In this document: positions 11,291-21,890 of the stretch, in pieces | Layout: every line of letters starts with the position of its first letter | Position numbering within the stretch: the first letter of the stretch is position 1 | DNA from: Azolla caroliniana | Lineage: Eukaryota; Polypodiophyta | NCBI GenBank assembly: GCA_043228905.1 | Contig: JBHGNT010000008.1 | Location: 17,732,001-17,796,000 of the forward strand | Length of the DNA stretch: 64,000 bases | Reading direction: 5' to 3' | Made by a program: the position numbers and the translations under genes | The notes under the pieces: generated by a model | What the model saw: the letters and a program-made list of their open reading frames with translations, nothing else | The model's database searches: none | Told to the model about the DNA's origin: nothing

Positions 11291-12517
11291 TCAACTCTTA
11301 CCTACTGCTCTTTGTTCGGCTTTCTTCTGCTTGGTCGTTTGTCGTAGTCCCATCTTCGTCCTGAGTGTTCTGAAGCGTTGATCTGGGAGTGGCTTTGTTA
11401 GGCAATCAACGATATTCACCTCGATGTCGATCTTCTGGACTTGGAGTTTCTTCTCGGTCACGAGCTCCCGGATATGATGATACCGTACCTCAATGTGCTT
11501 CTTCTTCGCATGGTAGACGGGATTTTTGATGAGGTGTATTGCGCTCTGTGAGTCACAATAGATGCTCGGTGTTGGTCGGTCTATTCGGCTTGCAGTTCCG
11601 AAGTTGGCAGATAGCCGGTGCAACCATATCGCTTCCTTTGCTGCTATGTACTCAGCTTCTATTGTAGACAAAGTTGTGCACTCTTGAAATTTTGATCTCC
11701 ATGATATTGCACCGCCACCATAGGTGAATATGTAGCCTGATGTCGATTTCTGATTATTTGTATTTCCAGCATAGTTGGAATCGGTGTAGCCTTCGACTTC
11801 GACTGGGGTTGTTAGTCCGAAAGTCAGTTGTGCATCCGTGGTTCCTTTCAAATACCTAACGATGTGCTTGACGGCCTCCCAATGCTTCCTTCTTGGGTTA
11901 GACATGTATAGGCTGACCACCCCTACGACATAGGCTAGGTCGGGTCGGGTCGCCACCATTGCGTACATGATACTTCCTACAGACAATGAGTAGGGAATCT
12001 TTCCATTAAGCTCTCTCTCCTTGTCCGTTGAAGGAGAGTCTCTGCCCAATAGTCTGATCGACTTCGGAAGTGGTGTTGGTGCTGGCTTCGCATTCTCCAT
12101 GTTGAAGCGCTTCAGCACCTTGCGGATGTATTCGGATTGGGAGAGTTAGAGAGTTTTGGTCATCCGATTTCGCTCTATCCTCATGCCCAATATGTGTCGT
12201 GCTTGTCCGAGTTCCTTCATCGCAAACTTTGCTTCAAGGCTTCGCTTCAACTTACCGATCTCTGCTTGATTGCTGCCTGCAATCAACATGTCATTGACAT
12301 ATACGATCAGGTAGATCCTGGACTCGTCAGTCAATTGCCAAACATACATGCATGGGTTGGAGTTTGATTTGCTGTATCCAAGCTGTCGTATGTAGGAGTC
12401 AAACTTCTGGTACCACATTCTCGGCGCTTGTTTGAGGCCATATAGACTTTTCTTTAGTCGACATACGAAGTGACTGTCCTCCCCCGTCGCTGTGAAGCCT
12501 GCCGGTTGAGACATGTA
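11291..12517 (-). pseudogene. X: reverse transcriptase C-part and RNase H
   Basis: The minus strand encodes the copia RT from MSQPAGF (where element A interrupts it) through CRLKKSLYGLKQAP and YVNDMLIAG (the Y-x-D-D box changed to YVND). After a stop at about 12146 follow the RPDLAY block and RNase H with YTDSNYAG, STSGYIF, LSTIEAEY and IYCDSQSAI. It ends with HIEVRYHHIRE and DCLTKPLP. The RNase H catalytic acidic residues are present, but the RT aspartate change and the stop make it inactive. It belongs to the Tork/Tnt1-like side of copia by general resemblance. Confidence 0.9.
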
Positions 12518-12522
12518 TATGT

Positions 12523-12922
12523 TGTAAAAACGAATAGCGTGCGGAAGTAATAGAAAACCGAACACAGAAACACAGGTTTAATGGAGCGCTTGACAGTACG
12601 CGGGAGAGACAGAGAAAGAGCAGAACAAGTTAAATCTATTACCAAACAATAATAATTCTCTATACATAGAACGTGCTCAACAACACTATTTATACAAGTC
12701 CTTAGAGGACTGACAGAAGTACGGTGTACTTCAATGCTCATATGAGCGTCTGACACTAACTATGAGACATTAACTACTTAGTAGTCTAGGCTGTTACTAG
12801 GCTTCCGGTTACTATTGGATCTGGCTAACTGGCTCCCCAGCTCACCGGCTCATCCTTCCAGATGCCGATCCGACTCAGGCTTATTCAGCCGATCTGGATC
12901 TGGTTGAGCTTGCTGCCCAACA
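12523..12922 (-). repeat. A 3' LTR
   Basis: Plus strand TGTAAAAACG...GCCCAACA. Nearly the same as 23152-23551, and related to the LTRs of B and D. Confidence 0.93.
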
Positions 12923-12933
12923 CTCCCCCTCAA
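12923..12933 (-). other. A polypurine tract
   Basis: Minus strand TTGAGGGGGAG directly upstream of the 3' LTR. In this family the tract is also the last codons of the polyprotein extension (…LEGEC). Confidence 0.85.
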
Positions 12934-13470
12934 GCTCAACTTGAGGTCGGATCGTAGTGTCAGTGTCTATAGCAACCAATCCTTCCACCCGGCTCCTTCT
13001 GGCGTCACTCTGCCTCGCTTGCGCTCCTCGTCCGGTCCGGTCCTGTTTGTCGTGACCCATCTGATTTTGCGCATCTCGACCTCCTCGGTAGGCTTGTCTG
13101 CTCAACAGGCCCAATTCAGCTCCCTCGCAGTTGTGACTTCGACGCTTGTCGATTCGCCGATTCCTTCGTGTTGGCATCGACTTTCGCTGCCTTCTTGTCC
13201 TCTTGGCCTTGAATTGATCCGGTTCTTCCGAATTCATCTGTTGAACCGAATCGACTGTCTCCGATTCGTTCCAGCTCTTGTCCGAATCGGTTGCTCCCGA
13301 TTCGTCTTCCGGTTCTAGGCCCTTCACCACATCGGACCATGTCTGGGTCTTGGCCTTCTTCTTGTCTCCCCGTTTGTCAGTTCTTCCCTCATCGGCACAA
13401 TCAACAATTTCTTTGCCTTTGCCCGTTCCGGTGTCTTTGCCCATTCTCCCCCTCAAGTGTGGCACGTCGA
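12923..13470 (-). pseudogene. A: C-terminal extension after RNase H
   Basis: After the RNase H end (LRGR at about 13450) the minus-strand frame stays open for about 175 more codons, up to the 3' LTR. The product is hydrophilic: an early KGK/KKAK-rich part, the motif TWSDVVKGLEPEDES at about 13300-13350, an acidic SDKSW part, then a very Arg/Gln-rich stretch, and finally PQVELEGEC over the polypurine tract. Related tails follow RNase H in B, C and D. I know no named domain for it. It could be a nuclear-targeting or nucleic-acid-binding appendage, or a fused extra reading frame. Confidence 0.7.
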
Positions 13471-15000
13471 GATGCTGAGCATTTCGGTCAAGTGTTGCAA
13501 CTTGTCCGATCCGAGCGGTTTGGTGAAGATGTCGGCAACTTGCCGATCCGTATGAACATACCAAAGTTCAACTTCACCGTTCAGAACACGCTCATACAGG
13601 AAGTGGTAGTGCACTTCTATGTGCTTTGTGCGAGCATGGAATGCGGGGTTCTTGGCGAGCTGCATGCTGCTTATTGTCGCAGTAGATCAGGATCGAGGTT
13701 GGCACCTCGATCCGCAGGTCTTGCAGCAATCGCCGAAGGCAAATGGCTCCACAGGTGGCCATGGTAGCGCCCCGGTATTCAGTCTCAGTGCTCGAAAGGG
13801 ACACTGTTCGCTGCTTTTTGTTGCTCCATGCAACAACTGCGCTACCAAGGGAAAACATATAGCCGAAGGTGGATCGACGATCCGATGCATCGCTGGCCCA
13901 ATCGGCATCGGTGTGGCTGACTAGCTCTTCGGTTATACCATGCCGGTATAACAGTCCTCGGTCCTTCGTGCCGCTCACATATCGCAAAATTCGATGCGTG
14001 CACAAAAGGTGCTCCACGGTCGGCTTCTACATATATTGGCTGATCATGCCGATTGAATAACTGATGTTAGGTCGGGTGATTGTCAAATATATAAGGCTTC
14101 CCATGATCCGTCGGAACCGCTTCTCATCGTAGGTCGGTCCGGAGTCGAGAGAGAGCTTCTGGTTCCGGTCCAGGGGTGTGGAGATCGGTTGGCATTCCGT
14201 CATGCCGAACTTGTACAACATATTCAACACACAGTGTCTTTGAGAGAGCAATATGCCGTTGGGGGTTCAGATCACCTCGATCCCAAGGAAATAGTGAAGG
14301 TCCCCCAGGTCCATCTCAAATGCGCTTGACAATTGGGACTTGACTCGGCGGATTTCATCGAGTCCGGGTCTGGTGATGACTAGATCATCAACATACAGCA
14401 AGATGCAAACTGGACCATCCGGACCTTGCCGGATGAACAATGAAGAGTCGGACTTGGAGGCCGCAAACCCCATCTTATGCAACCGGTGCGTGATCTTTGC
14501 ATTCCAAGCTCGGGGGCTTGTTTCAGGCCATAAAGTGACTTCTTCAGCCAACATACCGCCGACTTGTTCATCTTTGACTGGAAACAGGGGGGTTGGGTCA
14601 TACTTCTTCAAGATCCCCTTGAAGAAATGCATTCTTCACGTCCATCTGGTGAAGATGCTACTCCCTTGCCGCAACAACCGCCAACACCACACGAATCGTC
14701 GTCATCTTCGCTACCGGAGCGAAGGTCTCATCGTAGTCGATTCAGTGGGTCTGCACGTATCCCTTCGCCACTAACTAGGCCTTGTACTAGTGAACCGAAC
14801 CGTCGGCATTGTACTTTACCTTGTACACCCATTTGCAACCGATCGGTTTACAGTGTCGGGGAGGGTCAACGAGGTCCCATGTGTTGTTGGCATCTGTGCC
14901 CGTATTTCTTCCTCGATAGCGGCACACCAATTTGAGTCCTTTGCCACTTCTACGTAGCTCTCCGGCTCACGCACTTACGCCACCTTGGTCATGTACGCAT
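13453..15000 (-). pseudogene. A: reverse transcriptase and RNase H, multiply broken
   Basis: The minus strand shows copia RT pieces: KKSLYGLKQAP near 14520, LLYVDDLVITR at about 14380-14410 with the YVDD catalytic box intact, and LHYFLGIEVI near 14280. RNase H follows with HTDADWASDASD, LSSTETEY, IYCDN and finally FTKPLGSDKLQHL. Frameshifts or stops near 13665, 14025, 14265 and 14630 separate the pieces. The region upstream to about 15000 (AEDVNW-like RT entry) is badly scrambled. Confidence 0.85.
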
Positions 15001-15532
15001 AGTGATGCGCCATGTACTCATTGTACCCGTACCGCTTCACGGGGTTCTTCTGGCAGGAAGACCGGCGTAATCTACCGTTACTTGGTTTGAGGCCCTTCTT
15101 GGCCGGTTCGGACTTTGTTCCCGAAGATCCGCCTTCTTCCTTACCGGAGTCGGATTCGCTTCGATCCGACTCAACGTTGCCGATTTCGTATTCCGGCATC
15201 TTCTTCTTCCCCTTCTCTTTGTGCATGAACCATCTCCTTGGTTCCTTGCGCGGGGAGAGCACGACAGAGTCTCCACTACTTGCCGGTTCCTCATCCGATT
15301 GGTCATCTCGACTCAGTCGCTCGGTCGGCCCGCTCAACCGAAACAATTCCGGACTCACATCTAGAGTCTCGAGCCCTTTGTCTTCTAATTGGACTGGTTC
15401 AAGCTCACTAGCCTAATCCCCCAGTATCGGGTCGGGATCGGAAGTCGGAGCCGGTAAGGCATACCATGATGCCGTCTCATCAAACTCAACATCCCGGCTA
15501 ACTCAGACCTGCTTCGTCCGGGGGTTATAACA
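15000..15532 (-). pseudogene. A: integrase-RT linker, left of B
   Basis: The minus-strand frame 14975-15358 encodes the linker seen in all family members: FRLSGPTERLSRDD, an acidic serine-rich part, then QKNPVKRYGYNEYMAHHYAY. The piece at 15400-15532 continues to the insertion point of B inside the block KCYNPRTKQ. Several stops are present. Confidence 0.75.
15528..15532. repeat. B target-site duplication, left
   Basis: TAACA. It is repeated exactly at 20861-20865. Confidence 0.85.
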
Positions 15533-15769
15533 TGTTGAGATACAAGCTCAACATTTGTGCGTAATATGATGCGTAAGCAGTGCACAGACTAGGTGCGTAA
15601 AATCGGCACGCGTAACATGGTCGTAGCGGTGCATAAACTACGAGGCCGTTTGATAGACATTCCTCGTAAGGAATAGTTTTGGGAGTGAGTGTCGAGGCTC
15701 ATTTATGAGCAGTAAAGTACTATCAGTACTTGTGTCAGCCCGATTGTCAGGGCTTGTATAAAAGGTTAC
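15533..15769 (+). repeat. B 5' LTR, truncated
   Basis: Starts TGTTGAGATACAAGC and matches 20447 onward up to 'tgtataaaaggt', then changes abruptly to gag coding sequence. The rest of the LTR, the primer site and the gag start are missing. Confidence 0.9.
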
Positions 15770-17641
15770 TGGAGCTATGTCGATGGAGCAAATGACACAA
15801 CACCCGATTCGACACACAAAGACTTCCCGGCGTGGGAACAATCGGCGAGCAGAGCGTTGTACTGTTTTGCGTCTTGTGTGGGCGAACAGCTATTAAGCTA
15901 CGTTCGGGATGCAAAAATGCCGAAGGGTGCGTGGGAAAATCTGAAGAAGATCTTCGCCGCGAGCACCACAGCCAGGAAGCTTTAGCTCCGACAGGAGTTG
16001 AGCAACCTACGACAACGCGATTTGTTGGTGGCTGACTATACCTCGAAGATCAAGGACATATGCGACTCCTTAGCCTCCATCGATGTGAACATCGAGGAAA
16101 GCGAGATGGTTCAGGTCTGTCTCGGGGGTTTGGCGTCAAAGTTCGGAGCGTTCCGAACTGCTGTGTGTACATGGGACAATACACCGTCGTTTTTTGACTT
16201 ACAATCGATGCTCCTTATAGAGGAGAACCACGCGGGTGCGTCGACAAGCACGCATGCCGACAACAAGATGCTGTACACAGAGGGAGAGAGGCCCCGTGGT
16301 CGTGGCGGACGAGGCGAGTCGGTACGCAATGGAGGCGGCCGACGGGATCAAGGAAGAAGGCACCGAAGTGATGCTGACTACAAATCTGGACCCTCCAGAA
16401 ACAGGGGGAGTCGAGGCGATGAGAACCAGAAAGGGAAATCCGTCGCGGAATGCTGGTACTGTGGCAAGAAAGGCCACAGGGAGAGTGAGTGCTGGAAAAA
16501 ACGCGCCGATTCGGAGAGAACCGGGTCCGGACAGACCGACAAAGGAAATCGGCAACGATCGCACTACGCCGAAAGATCTGGAGAAGCCGGAAAAGGGTCA
16601 GTCTTCGTGACAAGACATGAAGCAAACTCAATGAAGCAGTCCGCCCCGAAATCAGACGAGGTGTGGTACGTCAACCCCGGCGCGTCAAACCATATGACGT
16701 GCCACAAGGAGTGGGTTTCATACCTTGAGAAACTGACACAATCGGGAGTAGTCGCAACCGGAGACGACACTCCGCATTCGATCGCGAATGTCGGAGAAGT
16801 TCCCCTGAGCCACGTCGGGCAGAAAGGGAAACTCATGAATGTGCTACACGTTCTGACAATCACGAAGAACTTGGTGTCGGTCGGACAGATTGTTGACCAA
16901 GGGATGCATGTCCGGTTTACACACCTCGGGTGCTTCATTGAGGAAGAAGGCCGTGTTATTGTGCAAGGGCCCAAAGATGGGAGGATGTTCATCCTCGACT
17001 CTACTGACGGTGGCACCGCAATGTTTGCAAAGGGAACAAAAGTCGAGTCGGACATCGAGTTATGGCACAAGCGGATAGGCCACGTCAACTACCAACGGCT
17101 TCAGGACCTACAATTGAAACAAGTGGTATTCGGATTACCCAAATTTAGTGGTCGGAAGGCACAAATTTGTGAAGCCTGCCAGTTTGGGAAGCAACACCGA
17201 CTTCCCTTCCTAAACGAGTGTAACCGGAGCCAGAACAAGCTCGACTTGATACACTCCGATGTGTGGGGACCGGCACAAAACATTAGTCTTGGCGGGAGCC
17301 GATATTTCATCTCCTTCATCGACGACTACACGCGGCACACGTGGATCTACGTCATTGAGAGGAAGAGCGAAGTCTTTGACTATTTTCGGGACCTCAAAGG
17401 GTTCGTGGAAACGGAAACAAGACGAAAGATCAAGTGCCTGCGGTTGGATGGAGGAAAAGAATACTTTTCCGGTCAATTCAATGGTTATCTACAACAGATG
17501 GGAATTCGGCGAGAATTAAATTGTAGATACACGCCGGAGCAAAACGGCGTGGCCGAGAGGAAAAATCGGTCGGTTGTGGAAGCGGCACGGGCAATGCTGG
17601 AGGAGAAGACTTGCCCAGGTTCTACTGGGTCGAGGCGGTAA
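15768..17641 (+). pseudogene. B: gag, protease and integrase (first part)
   Basis: Gag opens at GYWSYVDGAND, fused directly to LTR sequence, and has a TAG at 15983-15985. The long frame after it encodes the rest of gag, an RGRGGRGE-rich part, the CCHC knuckle CWYCGKKGHRESEC near 16450-16490, and a protease active-site block NPGASNHM, in which the catalytic aspartate of DSG is lost. Pre-integrase LWHKRIGHVNY and the HHCC/DD-E integrase core (SDVWGP, LRLDGGKEYF, PEQNGVAERKNR) follow. It is broken by a frameshift near 17610. A start at 15998 would be only a TTG codon inside gag, so no genuine start remains. Confidence 0.9.
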
Positions 17642-18258
17642 GGACCGCGATATACATCCAAAATCGGATCGGAGAAAAATTGTCGGCGCATGAGCAGTAT
17701 TTCGGAAGGAAGCCGAATCTATGACACTTGAGAGTTTTCGGTAGCATTGCGTATGTGCATGTACCGAAGGAGAAAAGGAGGAAGTTGGACGTGAAAGCCG
17801 AGAAGTGTATCTTGGTCGGTTACTCAGACGAGTAGAAGGGTTATAAGTGTTATAACCCACGCACCAAACAAGCGCGCGTGAGCCGCGATGTTGTGTTTGA
17901 TGAGTTCGCGTCCTGGTACTTGCCTCTGACTCCGGACCTCACCTCCAATCCGAGTTCTGACGATGAGGTCAACGAGGCCGAGATGCCTCCGGATGAGCCT
18001 GAAATCGGGACCCGCAAAGAGAGTCCGATTTCGTTTCGATTAAGTGGACGGAATGGACGACTGAGTCGGTTCGACTAGTCCGATGAAGAGCCGGCGAGTA
18101 GTGGAGACTCGGTCGTGCATTCCCCGCGTAGGAAGCCGAAGAGACGGCTTATGCGCAAAGAGAAAGGGAAGAAGAAGGTGTCAGATTCCGGCACAGATAG
18201 GAACGAGTCAAACCGACGTGAGTTCGACTCCTAGGGAAGCGGTGATGGGTCTTCAAGA
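17612..18258 (+). pseudogene. B: integrase end and linker
   Basis: A different frame continues the integrase (YWVEAVRTAIYI, FGSIAYVHV, KCYNPRTKQ). It has a TGA at about 17722 and a TAG at about 17834, both explicable as C-to-T changes. Next comes the Ser/Glu-rich linker (ESPISFRLSGRNGRLSRFD) with a TAG at 18076-18078 and another at about 18231. Confidence 0.8.
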
Positions 18259-19937
18259 GTGAAGTCTGCGTCGGCCGAAAAGACCTCGACATCGGTTAAT
18301 GACCGATTACGCCGATCTACCCGCCAGAAGAACCCAGTTGTGCGGTTCGGATACAACGAGTACATGGCGCATCATTATGCGTACATGACCCGTGTAGCGG
18401 AAGTGCGTGAGCCGGAGAGCTACGCAGAAGCGGCTAAGGACGCGAATTGGCGCGCCGCGATGGAGGAAGAGATGCACGCATTGGCGGAAAACGAGACCTG
18501 GGACCTGGTTGACGCACTGAAGGGTGTGAAGCCGATCGGATGTAGGTGGGTGTACAAGGTCAAGTACAACACCGACGGCTCGGTCAACCGATACAAGGCC
18601 CGGTTAGTGGCAAAAGGCTATGCACAAAAACACGGCATCGACTACGATGAGACGTTTGCGTCGGTCGCAAAGATGATGACCGTCCATGTTTTGCTCGTGG
18701 TAGCTGCGGCAAAGGGGTGGCACTTACATCAGATGGATGTAAAGAATGCATTCTTGCAAGGTGAGCTTGAGGAACAGGTGTACATGGTACAGCCCCCCGG
18801 CTTTCACTGCGGAACGAACACGTCGGCAGTGTGCCGATTGAAGAAGTCCCTTTACGGACTGAAGCAAGCCCCGCGTGCCTGGAACGCGAAGATCACGCAG
18901 CAAATGCGTAGGATGGGTTTTGCAAGTCACAATCAGACTCTTCCCTGTTCATCCAGAAAGGTCGACTCGGTTCGGTAAGTATTTTACTATATGTTGATGA
19001 CTTGGTCATCACCGGCGCCAACCTAGGTGAAATCGACCGTGTGAAGCTCCAGCTTGCGGCATCATTCGACATGAAGGATCTGGGGAACCTTCATTACTTC
19101 CTCGGGATCGAAGTGATCCGCACCTCCGAAGGCATACTGATCAACCAATGTCATTACGCGTTGAATATGCTCTTCAAATTCGGGATGGCAAACTGTAAGT
19201 CCGTCTCGACTCCTCTGGATAGAACCGTCAAGCTTCGCCCCAATTCCGGAAAGGTATGCGACCCGACGAGGTTCCGACAAATTGTCGGAAGCCTTCTCTA
19301 CTTGACAATCATCCGACCCGATCTCAGTTATCCGGTCGGGGTGATCAGTCAGTTCATGGCGCAACCTACCGAGGAGCACCATCAGTGTGCACAACGCGTA
19401 CTGCAGTACGTAAACGGTACTAAGGACCGAGGATTGCTATATCGGACCGGTACAACCTCGCAGTTGGTCGGCTACACCGATGTTGATTGGGCTGGCAACG
19501 CCGCCGATCACCGATCCACGTCCGGGTACACGTTCTCTCTTGGGAGTGGAGTAGTAAGAAGCACCCGACAAATGCACTGTCGAGCACCGAAGCCGAGTAC
19601 CGGGGAGCGGTTGTCGTGACATGTGAAGCCGTATGGTTGAAGCGGCTACTTAAGGATCTGCAAGAGGAGGTGCCCGATCCTATGATGATCTACTGCGACA
19701 ACCTCAGCAACATCCAGCTCACGAAGAACCCTGTTTTCCACACACTGACCAAGCACATTGAGGTGCACTACCATTTTGTCCGTGAGCGTGTCCTTTTTGG
19801 TGAAGTCGAACTTCAGTATGTTCCGACGGATTGGCAAACTGCCGACATCTTCACCAAGCCCCTTGGTCTGGACAAGTTGCGGCAATTCTCGGGTGCGCTT
19901 GGGTTGAGTCACCTCGACGTGCCAAACTTGAGGGGGA
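18259..19937 (+). pseudogene. B: reverse transcriptase and RNase H
   Basis: The frame at 18259-18978 holds the RT entry (VKPIGCRWVYKVKYN, KARLVAKGYAQ, DETFASVAKM, HQMDVKNAFLQG, KKSLYGLKQAPRAW). After a frameshift, 18980-19550 holds LLYVDDLVITG (YVDD intact), LHYFLGIEVI, YLTIIRPDLSY and YTDVDWAGNAAD. After a second frameshift near 19550 comes the end of RNase H (LSSTEAEYRGA, IYCDNLSNI, HIEVHYHF, DIFTKPLG). Motifs are well kept, but the frame breaks preclude a working protein. Confidence 0.9.
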
Positions 19938-20455
19938 GAGACGTCCCGAATGACCATGGAAGGAAGCAGGAAAGGAGCGGAGAAGACCGCGACGCCGAGT
20001 CGGCCGAGTCGGATGACGAATTCGACTTCGGATCGGCTGAAGAAGCCAAGGGCGGACATAAGGGGAGCAACTGAAAGGAAGAGCCGAAGTCAACCAAGCA
20101 TGCGGGACATGACGCCGTCAAGGGTGAGAAGACCGAAGACGAGTCTGAGAGAGCCAACTCGGACGAGAGCGAAAACCGATCGGAGGTAGTCGAGTCGGTT
20201 CGGATGTTTGATTCGGATGCATTGAATCAACCAAGGACCAAGCAGAGAAGAAAGCAACAGGAGAAGCGCCAACACTACGACAGTAAGGGAGCTGTGAAGG
20301 GTTGTGGGAGCAGACAAGCCGACCGGAAGGGTCGAAGCGCGCGGAGTCGAACAGGCCGAGGAGCGCGAGCGAGGCGTGAAGCCAAGAGATGCCGGAGCGT
20401 AGATCCGGCGGAGCAGGCAGAACCTCAAGTTGCGCTTGAGGGGGAGTGTTGAGAG
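19938..20455 (+). pseudogene. B: C-terminal extension after RNase H
   Basis: After LRGRD the frame goes on through an acidic part (ESAESDDEFDFGSAEE) and a TGA at 20072-20074. It then reads KEEPKSTKHAGHDAVKGEKTE and an Arg/Gln/Lys-rich part with QRRKQQEKRQ, and ends PQVALEGEC at the polypurine tract, with its stop just inside the 3' LTR. The order of acidic block, xDxVKG motif, EDES/SDES stretch, basic block and LEGEC ending matches element A although the residues have drifted. Confidence 0.7.
20436..20446 (+). other. B polypurine tract
   Basis: TTGAGGGGGAG directly before the 3' LTR start TGTTGAGAG. It is identical to the tract of A. Confidence 0.85.
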
Positions 20456-20860
20456 ACAAGCTCAGCATTTGTGTGTAATACGATGTGTAAGCAGTGCGTA
20501 GAATGGATGCGTAAAATCGGTACGCATAACATAGTCGTAGCGGTGTGTAAACCGCGAGGCCGTTTGAAAGATATTCCTCGTAAGGAATAGTTTTGGGAGT
20601 GAGTGTCGAGGCTCATTTATGAGCAGTAAAGTACTGTCAGTACTTGTGTCAGCCCGATTGTCAGGGCTTGTATAAAAGGTGCTCACTGAGCACGATGTAT
20701 GTACAGATTAAGTATTATTTTTTAATTAAGTTCTTGTGTTTACTCTCTCTCTCTCTATGTGTCTCCCTCTCGTGCGTACTGTGCAAACCTAAGCTTTCCA
20801 TTAAACCTGCGTTTTCTGTTGTTCGGTTTCCTATATTACTTCCGCACGCCATTCTTTTCA
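20447..20860 (+). repeat. B 3' LTR
   Basis: TGTTGAGAGACAAGC...CATTCTTTTCA, 414 bp, followed by TAACA. It contains a TATA-like 'tataaaagg' and a CT-rich run. Confidence 0.93.
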
Positions 20861-20865
20861 TAACA
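20861..20865. repeat. B target-site duplication, right
   Basis: TAACA, identical to 15528-15532. Removing B restores A's KCYN reading. Confidence 0.85.
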
Positions 20866-21890
20866 CTTATACCCCATTTGCTCATGTGAGTAACCGGCCA
20901 CAATGCATTTCTCCGACTTTGCATCCAACTTCCTCCACTTCTCATCTAGCACATGCACATATGCAATGCTACCAAATATCCGAAGGTGTCTCAGATTCGG
21001 CTTGCGTCCGAAATACAGCTCATGCGTGGACACCTTGTCACCGATCCGGTTTTGGATGCAGACGGTCGTCCGGACCGCCTCAGCTCAGTAGAAATGGGGC
21101 ATGCTCTTCTCCTCCAGCATTGCCCTTGCCGCGCCGACAATCGACCTGTTCTTCCTTTCGGCCACACCGTTTTGCTCCGATGTGTATCTGCAGCTGAACT
21201 CTCTCCGAATTCCTTTTTGCTGTAGATAATTGTTGAATTGGCCGGAAAAATATTCTTTTCCGACATCCGACCGCAGGCACTTGATCTTCCTCTCCGTTTC
21301 TCGTTCAACCAGACTTTGGAGGTTCCGGAAACACTCAAAGACTTCGCTCTTCCACTCATGAGGTAGATCCATGTGTGCTAGCTGTAGTCATCAATGAAGG
21401 AGACGAAGTATCGACTCCCGCCAAGACTAACGTTCTGTGCCGGTCCCCATACATCCGAATGAATAAGGTCGAGCTTGTTACGGCTACGGTTTTGTTCGGT
21501 GGGGAATGGAAGCCGATGTTGCTTCCTGAGTTGGCAGGCTTCACATATTTGGACCTTTCGGCCACTGAACTTCAACAAACTGAAAAGAACTTGTTTCGTT
21601 TGTAGGTCTCGAAGCCTCTAGTAATTGATGTGACCGATCCGCTTGTGCCAGAGGTCAATATCCGATTCAATCTTCTGTCCTTTGGCGAACAAAGCGGTGT
21701 CGACGTCATTGGTGTCGAGGATGAACATCCTCCCATCTTTGTGCCCTTGCGCAATAATCTGGCCCTCTTCCTTGATGAAGCACCCTAGGTGCGTAAATCG
21801 CACCTGCATCCCCTGATCGACGATTTGCCCAATTGACACCAGGTTCTTTGTGATAGTTGGAACGTGTAATACGTTCATCAGTTTCCCCCT
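20866..21890 (-). pseudogene. A: integrase, right of B
   Basis: Minus-strand pieces, in order: VLHVPTITKNLVSIGQ, pre-integrase DLWHKRIGHINY, FSGRKVQICEACQLRKQ, the integrase core SDVWGPAQNVSLGGSRYF, LRSDVGKEYFSGQ, and EQNGVAERKNRS, then FGSIAYVHV up to B's insertion point. At least four stops or frameshifts (near 21033, 21372, 21578 and 21618) break it. The DD-E acidic residues are recognisable. Confidence 0.85.

Larger units (their letters stand above)
15533..20860 (+). mobile_element. Copia element B nested in A, opposite orientation
   Basis: Plus-strand copia of the same family as A, inserted in A's integrase-RT linker with a perfect TAACA duplication. The 3' LTR (20447-20860, 414 bp) is complete. 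The 5' LTR keeps only its first ~237 bp because a deletion joins it straight into gag. Coding order is gag, zinc knuckle, protease, integrase, RT, RNase H, C-terminal extension, with at least three frameshifts and several stops. The retained LTR parts differ at about 20 of 237 positions. Confidence 0.93.

Noticed and set aside
13278-13767. Plus-strand frames of 66-158 codons opposite element A
   Set aside because: They are shadows of the minus-strand RNase H and C-terminal extension.
15998-16000. Start of B's long frame at 15998
   Set aside because: It is a TTG inside gag, 12 bases after an in-frame TAG. The frame is a continuation, not a gene start.
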